DNA of 40,135 bases, taken from CAZMLC01 sp964567125 (GTDB taxonomy: Bacteria; Verrucomicrobiota; Kiritimatiellia; RFP12; UBA1067). Both the position numbers and the translations under genes were made by a program. Positions 1 through 8,144 of this stretch are shown here, piece by piece. Positions within the stretch are counted from its first letter, which is position 1. Each line of letters begins with the position of its first letter. The DNA lies in NCBI GenBank assembly GCA_964567125.1, contig CAZMLC010000016.1, positions 1-40,135 on the forward strand, given 5' to 3'. The notes beneath the pieces were generated by a model. The model made no database searches, had not been told where the DNA came from, and worked only from the letters and a program-made list of their open reading frames with translations.

Positions 1-48
1 GACAACCACCTTGGCAAGGTGGCGCTCTACCAACTGAGCTAAGCTCGC
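1..48 (-). tRNA. tRNA-Gly (anticodon GCC), 3' part cut by the window edge
   Basis: Read on the minus strand from position 48, the acceptor 5' strand GCGAGCT is followed by TA, a D-arm GCTC...GAGC with the loop AGTTGGTA, and an anticodon arm CCACC-TTGCCAA-GGTGG. The anticodon in the loop is GCC, which decodes glycine GGC codons. The variable region starts at the window edge, so the T-arm, the 3' acceptor strand and CCA lie outside. The D-arm and anticodon-arm sequences match the usual bacterial tRNA-Gly(GCC) pattern. The main uncertainty is only what lies beyond the edge. Confidence 0.9.
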
Positions 49-62
49 TTAAAACAGGGTTA

Positions 63-91
63 CTATAGCAAAAAGACCGGCTGACGCGCAA
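63..91 (-). promoter_or_regulatory. Predicted promoter of tRNA-Gly
   Basis: On the minus strand a -35 TTGCGC (91-86) is separated by exactly 17 bp from a -10 TATAGT (68-63). The predicted start is about 8 nt before the tRNA 5' end at 48. Prediction from sequence only. Confidence 0.5.
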
Positions 92-215
92 GGGAAAACT
101 TAAAATCGCGCAGTCGCCATGCGCGTAGCGCGCAGCAGAACGACAAAATATCGCCGCGCACTTTTTTAACTTTTTTTAACTCTTGATCCAACGTGGCGTT
201 TCGTGTAGATTTATT

Positions 216-233
216 CATAATAAATCGATTATG
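216..233. promoter_or_regulatory. Inverted repeat upstream of the GH2 gene, possible operator
   Basis: A perfect CATAAT-6 nt-ATTATG inverted repeat lies about 30 bp before the GH2 start codon, in an AT-rich stretch. A TATAGT that could be a -10 sits at 244-249 without a good -35, so the promoter itself is not defined. The operator role is a guess from position only. Confidence 0.25.
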
Positions 234-263
234 TGTAGAAAAGTATAGTTTAGGATGTGATGT

Positions 264-2564
264 ATGAAAAAAATTGACTTACGCGGTAAGTGGATCATAA
301 AAAAGCGCAATTCATCGGCAATCCGCCACGGCATGGTTCCTGGCTGCCTGCACAGTGAATTTATTACTGCACAGGAGATTCCCAACCCCTACTACAGCAA
401 TCATCTGCTCTTCGTTGAAGAACTGAATCGCGAAGGCTGGATTTATGAAACAACGTTTACGCATGATGCTGCGCAGCCCTGCGCCTCGGCCATTCTCTAT
501 TTCAATGGCATCGAGGGCAATGCCTATGTCCTGATCAACGACCAGGTGATTGGTCAGTCCGACAGTGAAACCTACCACTTTGAACGCGAGGTGTCACCGT
601 TTTTAAAATCAGGCACCAACACAGTCGCGCTCGTCTTTTCCCCACATGAAGCGCCGACGCGAAGAAAGCAGGTGCGCCGCTCGGATTACGGTATTGTCCA
701 AACCAAGACCATCGGGATCTTCCGCACAGCGGAGTTACGCCTTTTCTCCGATGCCTGTATCCATGACTTGCTGATTGATCAGCATTTTTCCAGCCCGACC
801 GCGGTCACGTTGCACATCGCGGTGACGACCGCGCTTTTTGACGGCTCTAAAAGTTTTGACTTCATCGTGCGCCTGCTCTACAAAGGCATCGCGATTGCCG
901 AGCTGCGCGATCGCGTGGCGGGCGGCACGCAGGTTTTCTCCATCCCTGTCAAGAACGCGCAACTCTGGTGGCCCGCCGGATATGGCGAGCAGCCGCTCTA
1001 CGAGGTCGCGGTAGATATCGTCGCGGGCAAGACCAACATCACGCATGCGGTGCGGCGCATCGGGCTGCGAAACGTCGAGATCAAAGAGGAAGGGGGCGAT
1101 TGGCATGCACGCTTTAACGGGCATCCGATTGTCTTTAAAGGCGCAAGCTGGGTGCCAGCGGACCTCTATCCGGCGCGCCTTACGCGCATGGAATACGCGC
1201 GTCTCGTCAAGGCGGCTGTCGTCGCGAACATGAACATCGTCCGCGTCTGGGGCGGCGGCTATTACGAGAACGACTGCTTCTATGATCTGTGCGATGAGTA
1301 TGGCATCTGCATCATGCAGGACATCATCCGCCCTGCTGCGCATCACGAAGCGATCAAGCAAACCGCAATCGATGAACTGGAGCGGCAGATCAAACGCATT
1401 CGACACCATCCCTCTATCGCGGCATGGTGTCTGGGTGACGGACACCCCGCCGTGCATGAATCCGTGCCGCAAGCTGCGCGAAAGATGCTCAACATGTATG
1501 CGCCGACCATGGGCTGTGTCAGCGCAATGCCCCATGTCCCCTTCTCGACGCACCATATTCCAGAAGACAACCTGCTGCCCAAGTCGTCGTTTGCTGAACC
1601 GCGCATCATGAAGCACTATCTGAAACAAGAGGAGTGCAACTTTTCGCATCCGACCTGCCTGATCCACGAAGCGCCGGAAAACGCGGCGACGCTGATGGGA
1701 CGTGGATTTTTGCGGCATTTCCTCTGTCCTACGGGATTTGACAACCTGATCTGGCTCAGCCAGATTCAACAAGGTTATGCGCTTAAGCTGCAGTGGGAGG
1801 CGCTGCGCATGCAGGCGCTGCCACCGGCGCACTTTATTTTCTGGCGCTTGAACGACAACATGCCCGGATGCAGCGAATCCACTCTTGATTTCGAAGGCCG
1901 CTGGAAAGCGGCGCACTATCTGGCACGACGTCTTTTCTGCCAGCACTGGGTCTGCGGCCGCTTCATCGCTGACACGCGGTGCGCGGAGCTATTCGCCTTC
2001 AACGACAGTTTCAAACCGTTTAAGGGATCGATCAAATGGCGGCTCGTCACGCTTTCCGGCGAACTGCTCGACAGCGGGACAATTCCGGTCACGCTCCAGC
2101 CCACCACCCGTCAAATAGCCGCCACGCTCAATGTCGCCCAACTCCTCGACCAGCATGGCCCTACGCATGTGATCCTCTGGTTCAACCTGTCGGATGACGA
2201 GAATACAACGGTTTCATCGAACATGCTTTTCTTTGTCGAGCCGCGTGAAATGGCGCTGGAGCAACCGCGCATGAAGGCGGAAATCCGAATCTGGGATGAT
2301 AACAGCTATGCCATCATCTTTACGCCGCAAAACACGGTGCTCTGGGCCTGGGTTTCACTGGAGGGCATGGAGGCCCGCTACGACGAGAATTTTATCTGCC
2401 TGGAACCTGGCCGCCCGATGCGCATCCGCGTCATTCCCCACAAGCGACTCAAACCCCTTGAGTTCCGCCAATTGCTGCGCATCGGTTCCCTGCACGATAC
2501 GTGGCAAGAGCGCCAGACGCTCATGCACATGGTCGAAACGCCGCTCAAAAAAAATACGCCGTGA
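264..2564 (+). CDS. Glycoside hydrolase family 2, beta-mannosidase-like, acid/base motif lost
   Basis: The order follows GH2 beta-mannosidases: an N-terminal jelly-roll sugar-binding domain (about residues 1-165), an immunoglobulin-like domain (about 165-270), a TIM barrel (about 275-560) with NIVRVWGGGYYE and FYDLCDEYGI, then C-terminal beta-sandwich domains. The late barrel motif FWRLNDNMPG...DFEGRWKAAHY is also family-typical. There is no signal peptide, so the protein should be cytoplasmic. Where the family has W-C-G-N-N-E, this protein has W388-C389-L-G-D-G-H-P, so the general acid/base Glu is missing. The nucleophile region has H468-E469 in place of the usual S-E-F-G. At 766 aa it is shorter than the usual 820-870 aa. 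The start has an AGGA 8 nt upstream. It is either a non-hydrolytic homologue or an enzyme with changed chemistry; the family call is firm, the activity is not. Confidence 0.85.
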   Translation: MKKIDLRGKWIIKKRNSSAIRHGMVPGCLHSEFITAQEIPNPYYSNHLLFVEELNREGWIYETTFTHDAAQPCASAILYFNGIEGNAYVLINDQVIGQSDSETYHFEREVSPFLKSGTNTVALVFSPHEAPTRRKQVRRSDYGIVQTKTIGIFRTAELRLFSDACIHDLLIDQHFSSPTAVTLHIAVTTALFDGSKSFDFIVRLLYKGIAIAELRDRVAGGTQVFSIPVKNAQLWWPAGYGEQPLYEVAVDIVAGKTNITHAVRRIGLRNVEIKEEGGDWHARFNGHPIVFKGASWVPADLYPARLTRMEYARLVKAAVVANMNIVRVWGGGYYENDCFYDLCDEYGICIMQDIIRPAAHHEAIKQTAIDELERQIKRIRHHPSIAAWCLGDGHPAVHESVPQAARKMLNMYAPTMGCVSAMPHVPFSTHHIPEDNLLPKSSFAEPRIMKHYLKQEECNFSHPTCLIHEAPENAATLMGRGFLRHFLCPTGFDNLIWLSQIQQGYALKLQWEALRMQALPPAHFIFWRLNDNMPGCSESTLDFEGRWKAAHYLARRLFCQHWVCGRFIADTRCAELFAFNDSFKPFKGSIKWRLVTLSGELLDSGTIPVTLQPTTRQIAATLNVAQLLDQHGPTHVILWFNLSDDENTTVSSNMLFFVEPREMALEQPRMKAEIRIWDDNSYAIIFTPQNTVLWAWVSLEGMEARYDENFICLEPGRPMRIRVIPHKRLKPLEFRQLLRIGSLHDTWQERQTLMHMVETPLKKNTP

Positions 2565-2569
2565 CGGCT

Positions 2570-3268
2570 TCAGACGTGAAGCCAGCGGATCAGCGACAGC
2601 CCGTGAACATAGACCCAGGCGTACGCATGGTGGGTATAGAGCAGAAGCTTTTCAAAAAACAGAGCGACGGTCGCCGGTGTTGAGCAGACAATCCATAGGC
2701 CAACGCCGAACACGTTGAGCAGGTAGATAAAGACCCACGAAAAACAGGTGCCATACTCCTCGATATCCGGCTGCTGCGTCGACAGGCTCTGCAAGGTGAA
2801 GGTCACATGGAACATCCAGGTGAGTCCAATGGTAAAGAGCCAGACGAGCGGATAATCCCTGCAATCAAAGCAGGACACCGCAATCCAGCGAATCAGGATA
2901 ACCAGCAGCGTATACAACGGGAAGAAATAGGGTGCCAGCGTAATCAGCACGTTCGTCTTGGTCAATTTTACGCTGCCCCCCTGGGCATGCACGCGGAAAT
3001 CACGGATCCGGCTGCCGAACAACAGGCCCCATAAGGCATGCGTCGCTTCGTGCGCCAAGACGTACGAGCGAACGGGCATAGGCAGAAAAATCCAAACGAC
3101 CATCCACGCCAGGCATCCAGCAAGGAAGGCAAAGGCAGGGGGATTGAAAAAGGGAGCGGTTGCGGCTGTGTCATTCAAAAGCGCCCATACGGCGCGCGAA
3201 GCAGCGAAACAGAGCGGCAATAACAGAAGACCTGTACAAAAACGGACAAGTCGCATCATAGTACCCAC
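2570..3268 (-). CDS. Integral membrane protein with HExxH motif, M50-like metalloprotease candidate
   Basis: A 232-aa protein with about five hydrophobic segments: residues 7-30, 45-63, 104-132 and two more in the C-terminal half. At residues 73-77 it carries H-E-A-T-H directly after a membrane segment, inside AHEATHALWG, which is the zinc-binding pattern of membrane metalloproteases. A second block LAPYFFP (111-117) resembles the region after the active site in small M50-like proteins, but the classical aspartate-containing NPxxDG motif is not visible. It follows parA by 21 bp on the same strand and probably shares its transcript. It ends 5 bp from the end of the convergent GH2 gene. Whether it is an active protease, and its substrate, cannot be told; a non-catalytic membrane protein is possible. 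Confidence 0.65.
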   Translation of the reverse strand: MGTMMRLVRFCTGLLLLPLCFAASRAVWALLNDTAATAPFFNPPAFAFLAGCLAWMVVWIFLPMPVRSYVLAHEATHALWGLLFGSRIRDFRVHAQGGSVKLTKTNVLITLAPYFFPLYTLLVILIRWIAVSCFDCRDYPLVWLFTIGLTWMFHVTFTLQSLSTQQPDIEEYGTCFSWVFIYLLNVFGVGLWIVCSTPATVALFFEKLLLYTHHAYAWVYVHGLSLIRWLHV

Positions 3269-3289
3269 TCACTTTTGCAGAAATACGCG

Positions 3290-4114
3290 TTATGCCACGC
3301 CATCGGGCACCGGAGCCTGAGCCGGCGCGACCGCCGCTGGACTATTGCGCCGGACAAATTCGACGGCAAAGGAACGATAAGCTTCAGCGCCGCGACTCGC
3401 AGGATCATAGTAGATGACCGGCTGACCAAAGCTGGGGGCTTCGCTGATACGCACATTGCGCGGGATCACGGTCTCGTAGACCTTATCCCCAAAATGCGTG
3501 CGCACCTCCTGCACCACATCCGCAGCCAACCGTGTACGGCCATCGTACATGGTCATTAAGATCCCCTCCAACTGCAAATCGGGATTGACGCCATTCGCAC
3601 GGAATTGCTCGATCAGGTTGGTGATCACGCTCAACCCCTCCATGGCGTAATACTCGCATTGCATGGTCACGACGATGCCGTCCGCAGCGGCCAAAGAGGA
3701 GGTCATCAGAATGCCCAGCGACGGCGGACAATCCATGATCACGAAATCAAAGATGCCCGCGGTCAGGACGCGATCCAGGATTGACCGGATCACGCCCAGA
3801 TGGTTCTCCGCGCGGGCGATTTCAATTTCCGCACCAGCCAGATCAAGTTCAGCAGGAATGATATTGATTCCGTCATAGGGCGTACCCTGGATAATATCAG
3901 CAATATCCGAGGTGCCCGTAATGACGGAATAGAGACTGGTCCCTTGCTGTCGCGCAAGACCCAATCCGCTCGTCGCATTCGCTTGCGGATCGAGATCAAT
4001 CACCAAGACGGTTTTTTTGAGTTCAGAAAGGGCGGCCGCAAGATTGACGACCGTCGTCGTCTTTCCGACGCCCCCTTTCTGATTGGCAATAGCAATGACC
4101 TTTGTCGCTCTCAT
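3290..4114 (-). CDS. parA: ParA/Soj family partitioning ATPase
   Basis: A 274-aa ParA-type P-loop ATPase. The deviant Walker A KGGVGKTT lies at residues 13-20 with signature Lys13. It is followed by VIDLDPQ (Walker A') and VIMDCPPSLG (Walker B), and the IPRNVRISEAPSFG block typical of chromosomal Soj/ParA. Such proteins bind DNA as ATP dimers and work with ParB on chromosome segregation or on positioning other cargo. No parB or gidAB-type neighbour is visible; instead the gene starts 2 bp after the stop of a Gfo/Idh oxidoreductase gene and is followed by a membrane HExxH protein. The last ~20 residues form an Ala/Pro-rich tail. The family call is secure; the chromosomal-partition role is inferred, and an orphan ParA for another cargo is possible. 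Confidence 0.92.
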   Translation of the reverse strand: MRATKVIAIANQKGGVGKTTTVVNLAAALSELKKTVLVIDLDPQANATSGLGLARQQGTSLYSVITGTSDIADIIQGTPYDGINIIPAELDLAGAEIEIARAENHLGVIRSILDRVLTAGIFDFVIMDCPPSLGILMTSSLAAADGIVVTMQCEYYAMEGLSVITNLIEQFRANGVNPDLQLEGILMTMYDGRTRLAADVVQEVRTHFGDKVYETVIPRNVRISEAPSFGQPVIYYDPASRGAEAYRSFAVEFVRRNSPAAVAPAQAPVPDGVA

Positions 4115-4116
4115 AA

Positions 4117-5496
4117 TTAGACACCCAAGTTGTTACGATAGACTTCGCGCGTCAACCACTTTTCATCGCCAGTCTTATTGGCAAACGTGTTGAGAACAGG
4201 ATCCCAATCAAACGACGCATCATGCACATACGACATGTTGCAGAGGTGACAGAGAATCGCCGCGCGTCCACCGACTTCCGCATTGGAACAAGGGGCCTGA
4301 CGGGTCTTCGCACAGTTCACAAAGTCAGCCGGATGGCCGCCCTTGGTCTTGTAGAGCGAAAGCTTCGCATCTTTCAAGAAGAGCTTGGACGCCTTCTGCA
4401 CATGCGCTTCGAGCGAAAGCCCATCCTCTTTCTTGGTGAAGTGCGCGATCGTCTCGTTGCCGTGGGTCATCTCGAACTTGCCGCGGTTCACCGAGATCGT
4501 TCCCTCTGAACCGTAAAACGCCGTGCCGAACGTGGAGAAGGGCTTGTGGATCAACTCGACCCCATTGGCAAAGTGCATCACGACGCCGCTCTGGGCACGT
4601 CCGCCCAGCTTCGGATCTCCGTCCTTCGGCCGTTCCGCCTTCACAACCTTGACAGGACCGGATTCATCCATGCCGAGACCCCACTGCGCGATATCCAGAT
4701 GGTGCGCACCCCAGTCCCCGCAATAGCCGGAGCCGAAGAGGTCATCCATGCGCCAGAACATCGGGAAGAAGTTGTGAACACCGCGCGGTGAAAGCCTCGG
4801 ATCATACGCCACCAAAGGTGCCGGTCCGCACCACAGATCCCAGTTGAGACCGGGCTCCATCGCTTCCTCTTTGTCAGGTCCGCGATGCGGCTGCGAAGGA
4901 CCGCCGAACATGCACTCCACGCGCGAAACCTTGCCAATAGCCCCATTGCGGACCAATTCGCAGGCGACGCGGAATTCATTCGAGGAACGCTGCATGGCGC
5001 CGGTCTGGAGGATGCGCTTTGTCTCGCGTACCGCCTTCATGACGGCCGTGGCTTCGTAAATGTTATAGGTCAGCGGCTTTTCGCAATAGACATCCTTGCC
5101 CGCTTTCAGCGCTGCGATCGTAATATAGGCATGCCAGTGATCCGGCGTTGCCACGCAGACCAGATCGATGTCCTTACGCGCCAGCACCTCGCGGAAATCG
5201 CCATAGGCTTTGCAGTTCCCCACGGTGCCACGGTCCGGGTGATCTTTATAGAACGCTTCCACGCGCTGTACGCCGTCTTCACGACGGGTCTTGTCAACAT
5301 CGCAGATCGCAACCACATTGACATCCTGATGCAAAAAATTCGACAGCAATCCGCGCGCCTGGATGCCCATACCGATCAACGCGAAATTCGGCTTATCATT
5401 CGGCTTGACCTCCGCGCCCCAAACGCGCGATGGCAGAATCAGCGGTGCGGCACTCAGCGAAGCACCTTTAAGAAATGAACGACGTGATGTGAACAT
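4117..5496 (-). CDS. Tat-exported Gfo/Idh/MocA family oxidoreductase
   Basis: A 459-aa NAD(P)-dependent sugar or inositol dehydrogenase-like protein. The N-terminus has a twin-arginine signal, S-R-R-S-F-L-K at residues 4-10, followed by a hydrophobic stretch. The Rossmann fold shows IGMGIQARG (41-49), then VAICDVD, VATPDHWHA and C-E-K-P-L-T (138-143), where Lys140 is the usual catalytic lysine. The C-terminal half matches the Gfo/Idh alpha/beta domain with WGAHHLDIAQWG. Tat export fits a cofactor being bound before translocation. It follows leuD by 35 bp; an AAGGGG Shine-Dalgarno lies before the ATG. Its stop lies 2 bp from the parA start. Substrate unknown; glycan or polyol oxidation is the usual guess in sulfatase-rich PVC bacteria. 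Confidence 0.9.
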   Translation of the reverse strand: MFTSRRSFLKGASLSAAPLILPSRVWGAEVKPNDKPNFALIGMGIQARGLLSNFLHQDVNVVAICDVDKTRREDGVQRVEAFYKDHPDRGTVGNCKAYGDFREVLARKDIDLVCVATPDHWHAYITIAALKAGKDVYCEKPLTYNIYEATAVMKAVRETKRILQTGAMQRSSNEFRVACELVRNGAIGKVSRVECMFGGPSQPHRGPDKEEAMEPGLNWDLWCGPAPLVAYDPRLSPRGVHNFFPMFWRMDDLFGSGYCGDWGAHHLDIAQWGLGMDESGPVKVVKAERPKDGDPKLGGRAQSGVVMHFANGVELIHKPFSTFGTAFYGSEGTISVNRGKFEMTHGNETIAHFTKKEDGLSLEAHVQKASKLFLKDAKLSLYKTKGGHPADFVNCAKTRQAPCSNAEVGGRAAILCHLCNMSYVHDASFDWDPVLNTFANKTGDEKWLTREVYRNNLGV

Positions 5497-5531
5497 ACTA
5501 ACGTTTCCCCCCTTGTTTGAATTGATTCCTG

Positions 5532-6098
5532 TTAACTTTGTTTTTTGATCATACCGATCTTACGCGCGTAGGCGAACATGCCGCCCGCCTCGATAACCGG
5601 CGCAACCGCGCCAATCGGTTTCAGCGTATAGACCGTACCGTCCGACAGACGCGTAATGGTGTTAGCCTCCATATCGACTTCAGCCATTTCGCCTGTTTTA
5701 AAGAGTGTGCACAACCGGAGCTCGGATTCTAACGGGAAGACCTCACCCGTAGCTACGCAGTTGCGGAAGAAGATGCGCGCATAACTCTGCGCCACCACAG
5801 CCAAAGCCCCGGCCGCGCCCAAGGCGATCGGCGCATGCTCGCGCGACGATCCGCAACCGAAATTGCGACCGCCGATCACGATTTTGTAGGGTGTCGTCCC
5901 ATCTTCATTGCTGGCGAATTTCGGAAAACTTTCGGGCAATCCGGCTAACGCGTAGGAGCCCAGTTTCCGATACTCTTCCGGAATGGTTGGCACCAGATTC
6001 AAGTAACAGGCCGGAATCAGCAAATCGGTATCGATGTTATCCTCCAGCACGTAGACCGGGCCGCGGATAACCGTTGTTTTAGACGTTGTCTCAGACAT
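5532..6098 (-). CDS. leuD: 3-isopropylmalate dehydratase small subunit (LeuD, swivel domain)
   Basis: An 188-aa aconitase-superfamily swivel subunit. NIDTDLLIP (21-29) and GGRNFGCGSSREHAP are the family hallmarks, the latter holding the substrate-binding Ser-Arg. With LeuC it isomerises 2- to 3-isopropylmalate in leucine synthesis. The loop after the first motif, Y32-L-N-L-V, is the substrate-specificity region that distinguishes isopropylmalate from homoaconitate enzymes, and its sequence here does not settle the choice. A strong AGGAGAG lies upstream of the ATG, 31 bp after leuC. No leuA or leuB is in the window, so the leucine assignment rests on family similarity. Confidence 0.88.
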   Translation of the reverse strand: MSETTSKTTVIRGPVYVLEDNIDTDLLIPACYLNLVPTIPEEYRKLGSYALAGLPESFPKFASNEDGTTPYKIVIGGRNFGCGSSREHAPIALGAAGALAVVAQSYARIFFRNCVATGEVFPLESELRLCTLFKTGEMAEVDMEANTITRLSDGTVYTLKPIGAVAPVIEAGGMFAYARKIGMIKKQS

Positions 6099-6129
6099 TG
6101 ATTTCTCTCCTCAAAGCAGTATGACCGGA

Positions 6130-7419
6130 TTACACATCGCGCGGATCCGCGATAAAGCCCTTGACCGCCGTTGCTGCCGCGGTGTACGGCGACGCCAGAT
6201 AGATCTGCGAATCCTTTGACCCCATGCGTCCGATGAAGTTGCGATTTGTCGTACTGACAACGACTTCCTTGCCGTGTGTACGGCCAAAGGTGTCGATTGG
6301 ACCGCCCAGGCACGCCGCACAGGAGGGCGGCGCAATCGGTTCCACCCCTGCAGCCTCGAAGATCGCGCGCAGGCTCTGTCCCTCGATCTTCGTATCGAGC
6401 AAGCCTTGTTCAACTTGGCGCGTCGCCGGAACGATCAACGTCTTAATGGCCACCTTGCGGCCCTTCAGGATCTTGGCCGCCATGTAGAAATCTTCCAGCT
6501 TGCCGCCGGTGCAGGAACCGATGTAGACCTGATCCACGCGGATATCGCGGCAGGCGCGCGCCAGCGCTTTGTTATCCGGCAGATGCGGCTTAGCGACCAC
6601 CGGCTCCAGCTTGGACACATCGTAGCGGAACTCCTTCAGCACCGTGGCATCCGGATCGCTGTACAACGGGGTGAACGGCTTCTTCGTCCGCGCGCTCACA
6701 TAGTCAATCGTCTTTTTATCCGGTGCGATAATACCGTTCTTCGCCCCGGCCTCGACCGCCATGTTGCAGATCGTGCAGCGCTCCTCAATGCTCAGCGCTT
6801 CGATCGCCGAACCAGTAAACTCCATCGCGCAATAGGTCGCGCCATCCACCGAGATATCGCCGATGATCTGCAGAATCAAATCCTTCGCCGACAGATATGC
6901 GGGCATCTCGCCATCCAGCACGAAACGCAGCGTGGGCGGCACCTTGACCAGCAACTTGCCCGCGCCCATGATAAAGCCGGCATCCGTATTGCCGATACCC
7001 GTTGAGAACGCACCCAGCGCACCGTGCGTGCAGGTGTGCGAATCCGTGCCGAAAATCGTCTCGCCCGGGCGCACATGCCCTAACTCGGGCAGCGCAACGT
7101 GACAGACACCGCAGTAGCTCGAGGTGCCGGGATCGTAGAAATAGGGCAGCCCCTGCTGTTTCACAAATGCGCGCAGAATATCGACATTGCGATGCGCCTT
7201 CTCATCAGCTGTGTAGATGTAATGATCCGGCAGGATCACGATCTTTTCACGATCAAACACCTGCGCATCCTTGCCAAATTCCTGCTGGAAGATACCGATG
7301 GTCCCGGGTCCGCAGACATCGTGCGTCAACAGAATACCAGCATTCACCCAGATGTTATCACCCGGCTGCACGATCGAAGCCCCGGACTCCCGGGCTAAAA
7401 TTTTCTCCGTAATTGTCAT
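6130..7419 (-). CDS. leuC: 3-isopropylmalate dehydratase large subunit (LeuC)
   Basis: A 429-aa aconitase-family large subunit of the short two-subunit (archaeal/HacA-like) type. The three [4Fe-4S] ligands are visible as Cys303 (GSCTGG) and Cys367 and Cys370 (SCAACLGG). GTDSHTCTHGALGAF (124-138) and TTNRNFIGRMGS near the C-terminus complete the active site. It works as a heterodimer with the adjacent LeuD. The start ATG lies 8 bp after the stop of the preceding unknown gene, and its Shine-Dalgarno AAAGGGG overlaps that stop codon, which suggests translational coupling. A homoaconitase or other hydro-lyase role cannot be excluded from sequence alone. Confidence 0.9.
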   Translation of the reverse strand: MTITEKILARESGASIVQPGDNIWVNAGILLTHDVCGPGTIGIFQQEFGKDAQVFDREKIVILPDHYIYTADEKAHRNVDILRAFVKQQGLPYFYDPGTSSYCGVCHVALPELGHVRPGETIFGTDSHTCTHGALGAFSTGIGNTDAGFIMGAGKLLVKVPPTLRFVLDGEMPAYLSAKDLILQIIGDISVDGATYCAMEFTGSAIEALSIEERCTICNMAVEAGAKNGIIAPDKKTIDYVSARTKKPFTPLYSDPDATVLKEFRYDVSKLEPVVAKPHLPDNKALARACRDIRVDQVYIGSCTGGKLEDFYMAAKILKGRKVAIKTLIVPATRQVEQGLLDTKIEGQSLRAIFEAAGVEPIAPPSCAACLGGPIDTFGRTHGKEVVVSTTNRNFIGRMGSKDSQIYLASPYTAAATAVKGFIADPRDV

Positions 7420-7427
7420 AACGTGAC

Positions 7428-8126
7428 TTACCCCTTTCGAACAAGATTGAAAAAACGATCCTGATAGTGTTCAAAGACACCATGTTCCTGCAACAATTTC
7501 CCAAGCGGCTTGATCAGGCTCGCGTCGTGCATGGCCGCCAGAAAAGCCCGCTCGACCTCTTCGCGGACCCCCAGTGGAATGCCGTCCTGCAACTCAAACA
7601 GATGGCGTTCGTGCAGCTCGCGGATGTTCTCCGGCGCAGACTTCTGAATGACCAGCCAGAAGAGGCGCACCAAACAGACATCCCACGGTTCATCCACGCC
7701 GAGGACAATCGCCGAGAACGGATCGTTCTTGGCCTGCACATTCGACTTCACCCGTTCCAGAACGACCTCGGTTGAATCGGAAACAATCAATTCGTTGAAC
7801 GACTCCTGCTTGAGCGTGTAGCCATAGCGCAAAACGCGGATGTTATCCTCGTTTTCCTTGAGCCATTCCAAATACTTTTCCGCCTGTTCGCCAAACCCTT
7901 CCAACGTCATCGAGGCATACGCCGCAGGCGTGATGATCTGCGGCCGCATCATCTGCATCCGGCCTTCGCGGACACGCACTTTGCCCGCCTCATCCATCAG
8001 CTCGCTGACCAGGTAGTAATTGATAATGGTGTTGCCAAACGTCTCCAAATGCTTGCGCGGCGGCTGAACAACCTTGGTATTGTTCACCGCGTACCAGAAA
8101 TCAATTGCTGTCGGCTTCTTACTCAT
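7428..8126 (-). CDS. Conserved protein of unknown function, first gene of the leuCD run
   Basis: A soluble-looking 232-aa protein beginning MSKKPTAIDFWYAVNNT; no signal peptide or membrane segment. I do not recognise a catalytic motif. Notable blocks are VREGRMQMMRPQIITP, GFGEQAEKYLEWL and VLGVDEPWDVCLVRLFW, and the charged, helix-rich composition suggests a folded cytoplasmic protein. I chose the ATG at 8126 because the frame stays open further upstream only through the repeat-rich, probably non-coding leader, and the extra residues look unlike protein. The Shine-Dalgarno before 8126 is weak. Its end is nearly fused to leuC (8 bp), so it is co-transcribed and perhaps translationally coupled with it. 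Function unknown. Confidence 0.75.
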   Translation of the reverse strand: MSKKPTAIDFWYAVNNTKVVQPPRKHLETFGNTIINYYLVSELMDEAGKVRVREGRMQMMRPQIITPAAYASMTLEGFGEQAEKYLEWLKENEDNIRVLRYGYTLKQESFNELIVSDSTEVVLERVKSNVQAKNDPFSAIVLGVDEPWDVCLVRLFWLVIQKSAPENIRELHERHLFELQDGIPLGVREEVERAFLAAMHDASLIKPLGKLLQEHGVFEHYQDRFFNLVRKG

Positions 8127-8144
8127 AAATACGAGAAGTGTACC

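Noticed and set aside
735..1946. 403-aa minus-strand open frame inside the GH2 gene
   Set aside because: It is antisense to a clear family member, is Arg/His/Asp-rich and has no recognisable domain; GC-driven codon bias explains it.
2547..2583. Terminator between the GH2 gene and the membrane protein gene
   Set aside because: A perfect 7-bp hairpin GGCTTCA-GACG-TGAAGCC exists at 2566-2583, but on the minus strand the T-run lies 11 nt after the stem and the hairpin overlaps the stop codon, so a functional intrinsic terminator is doubtful.
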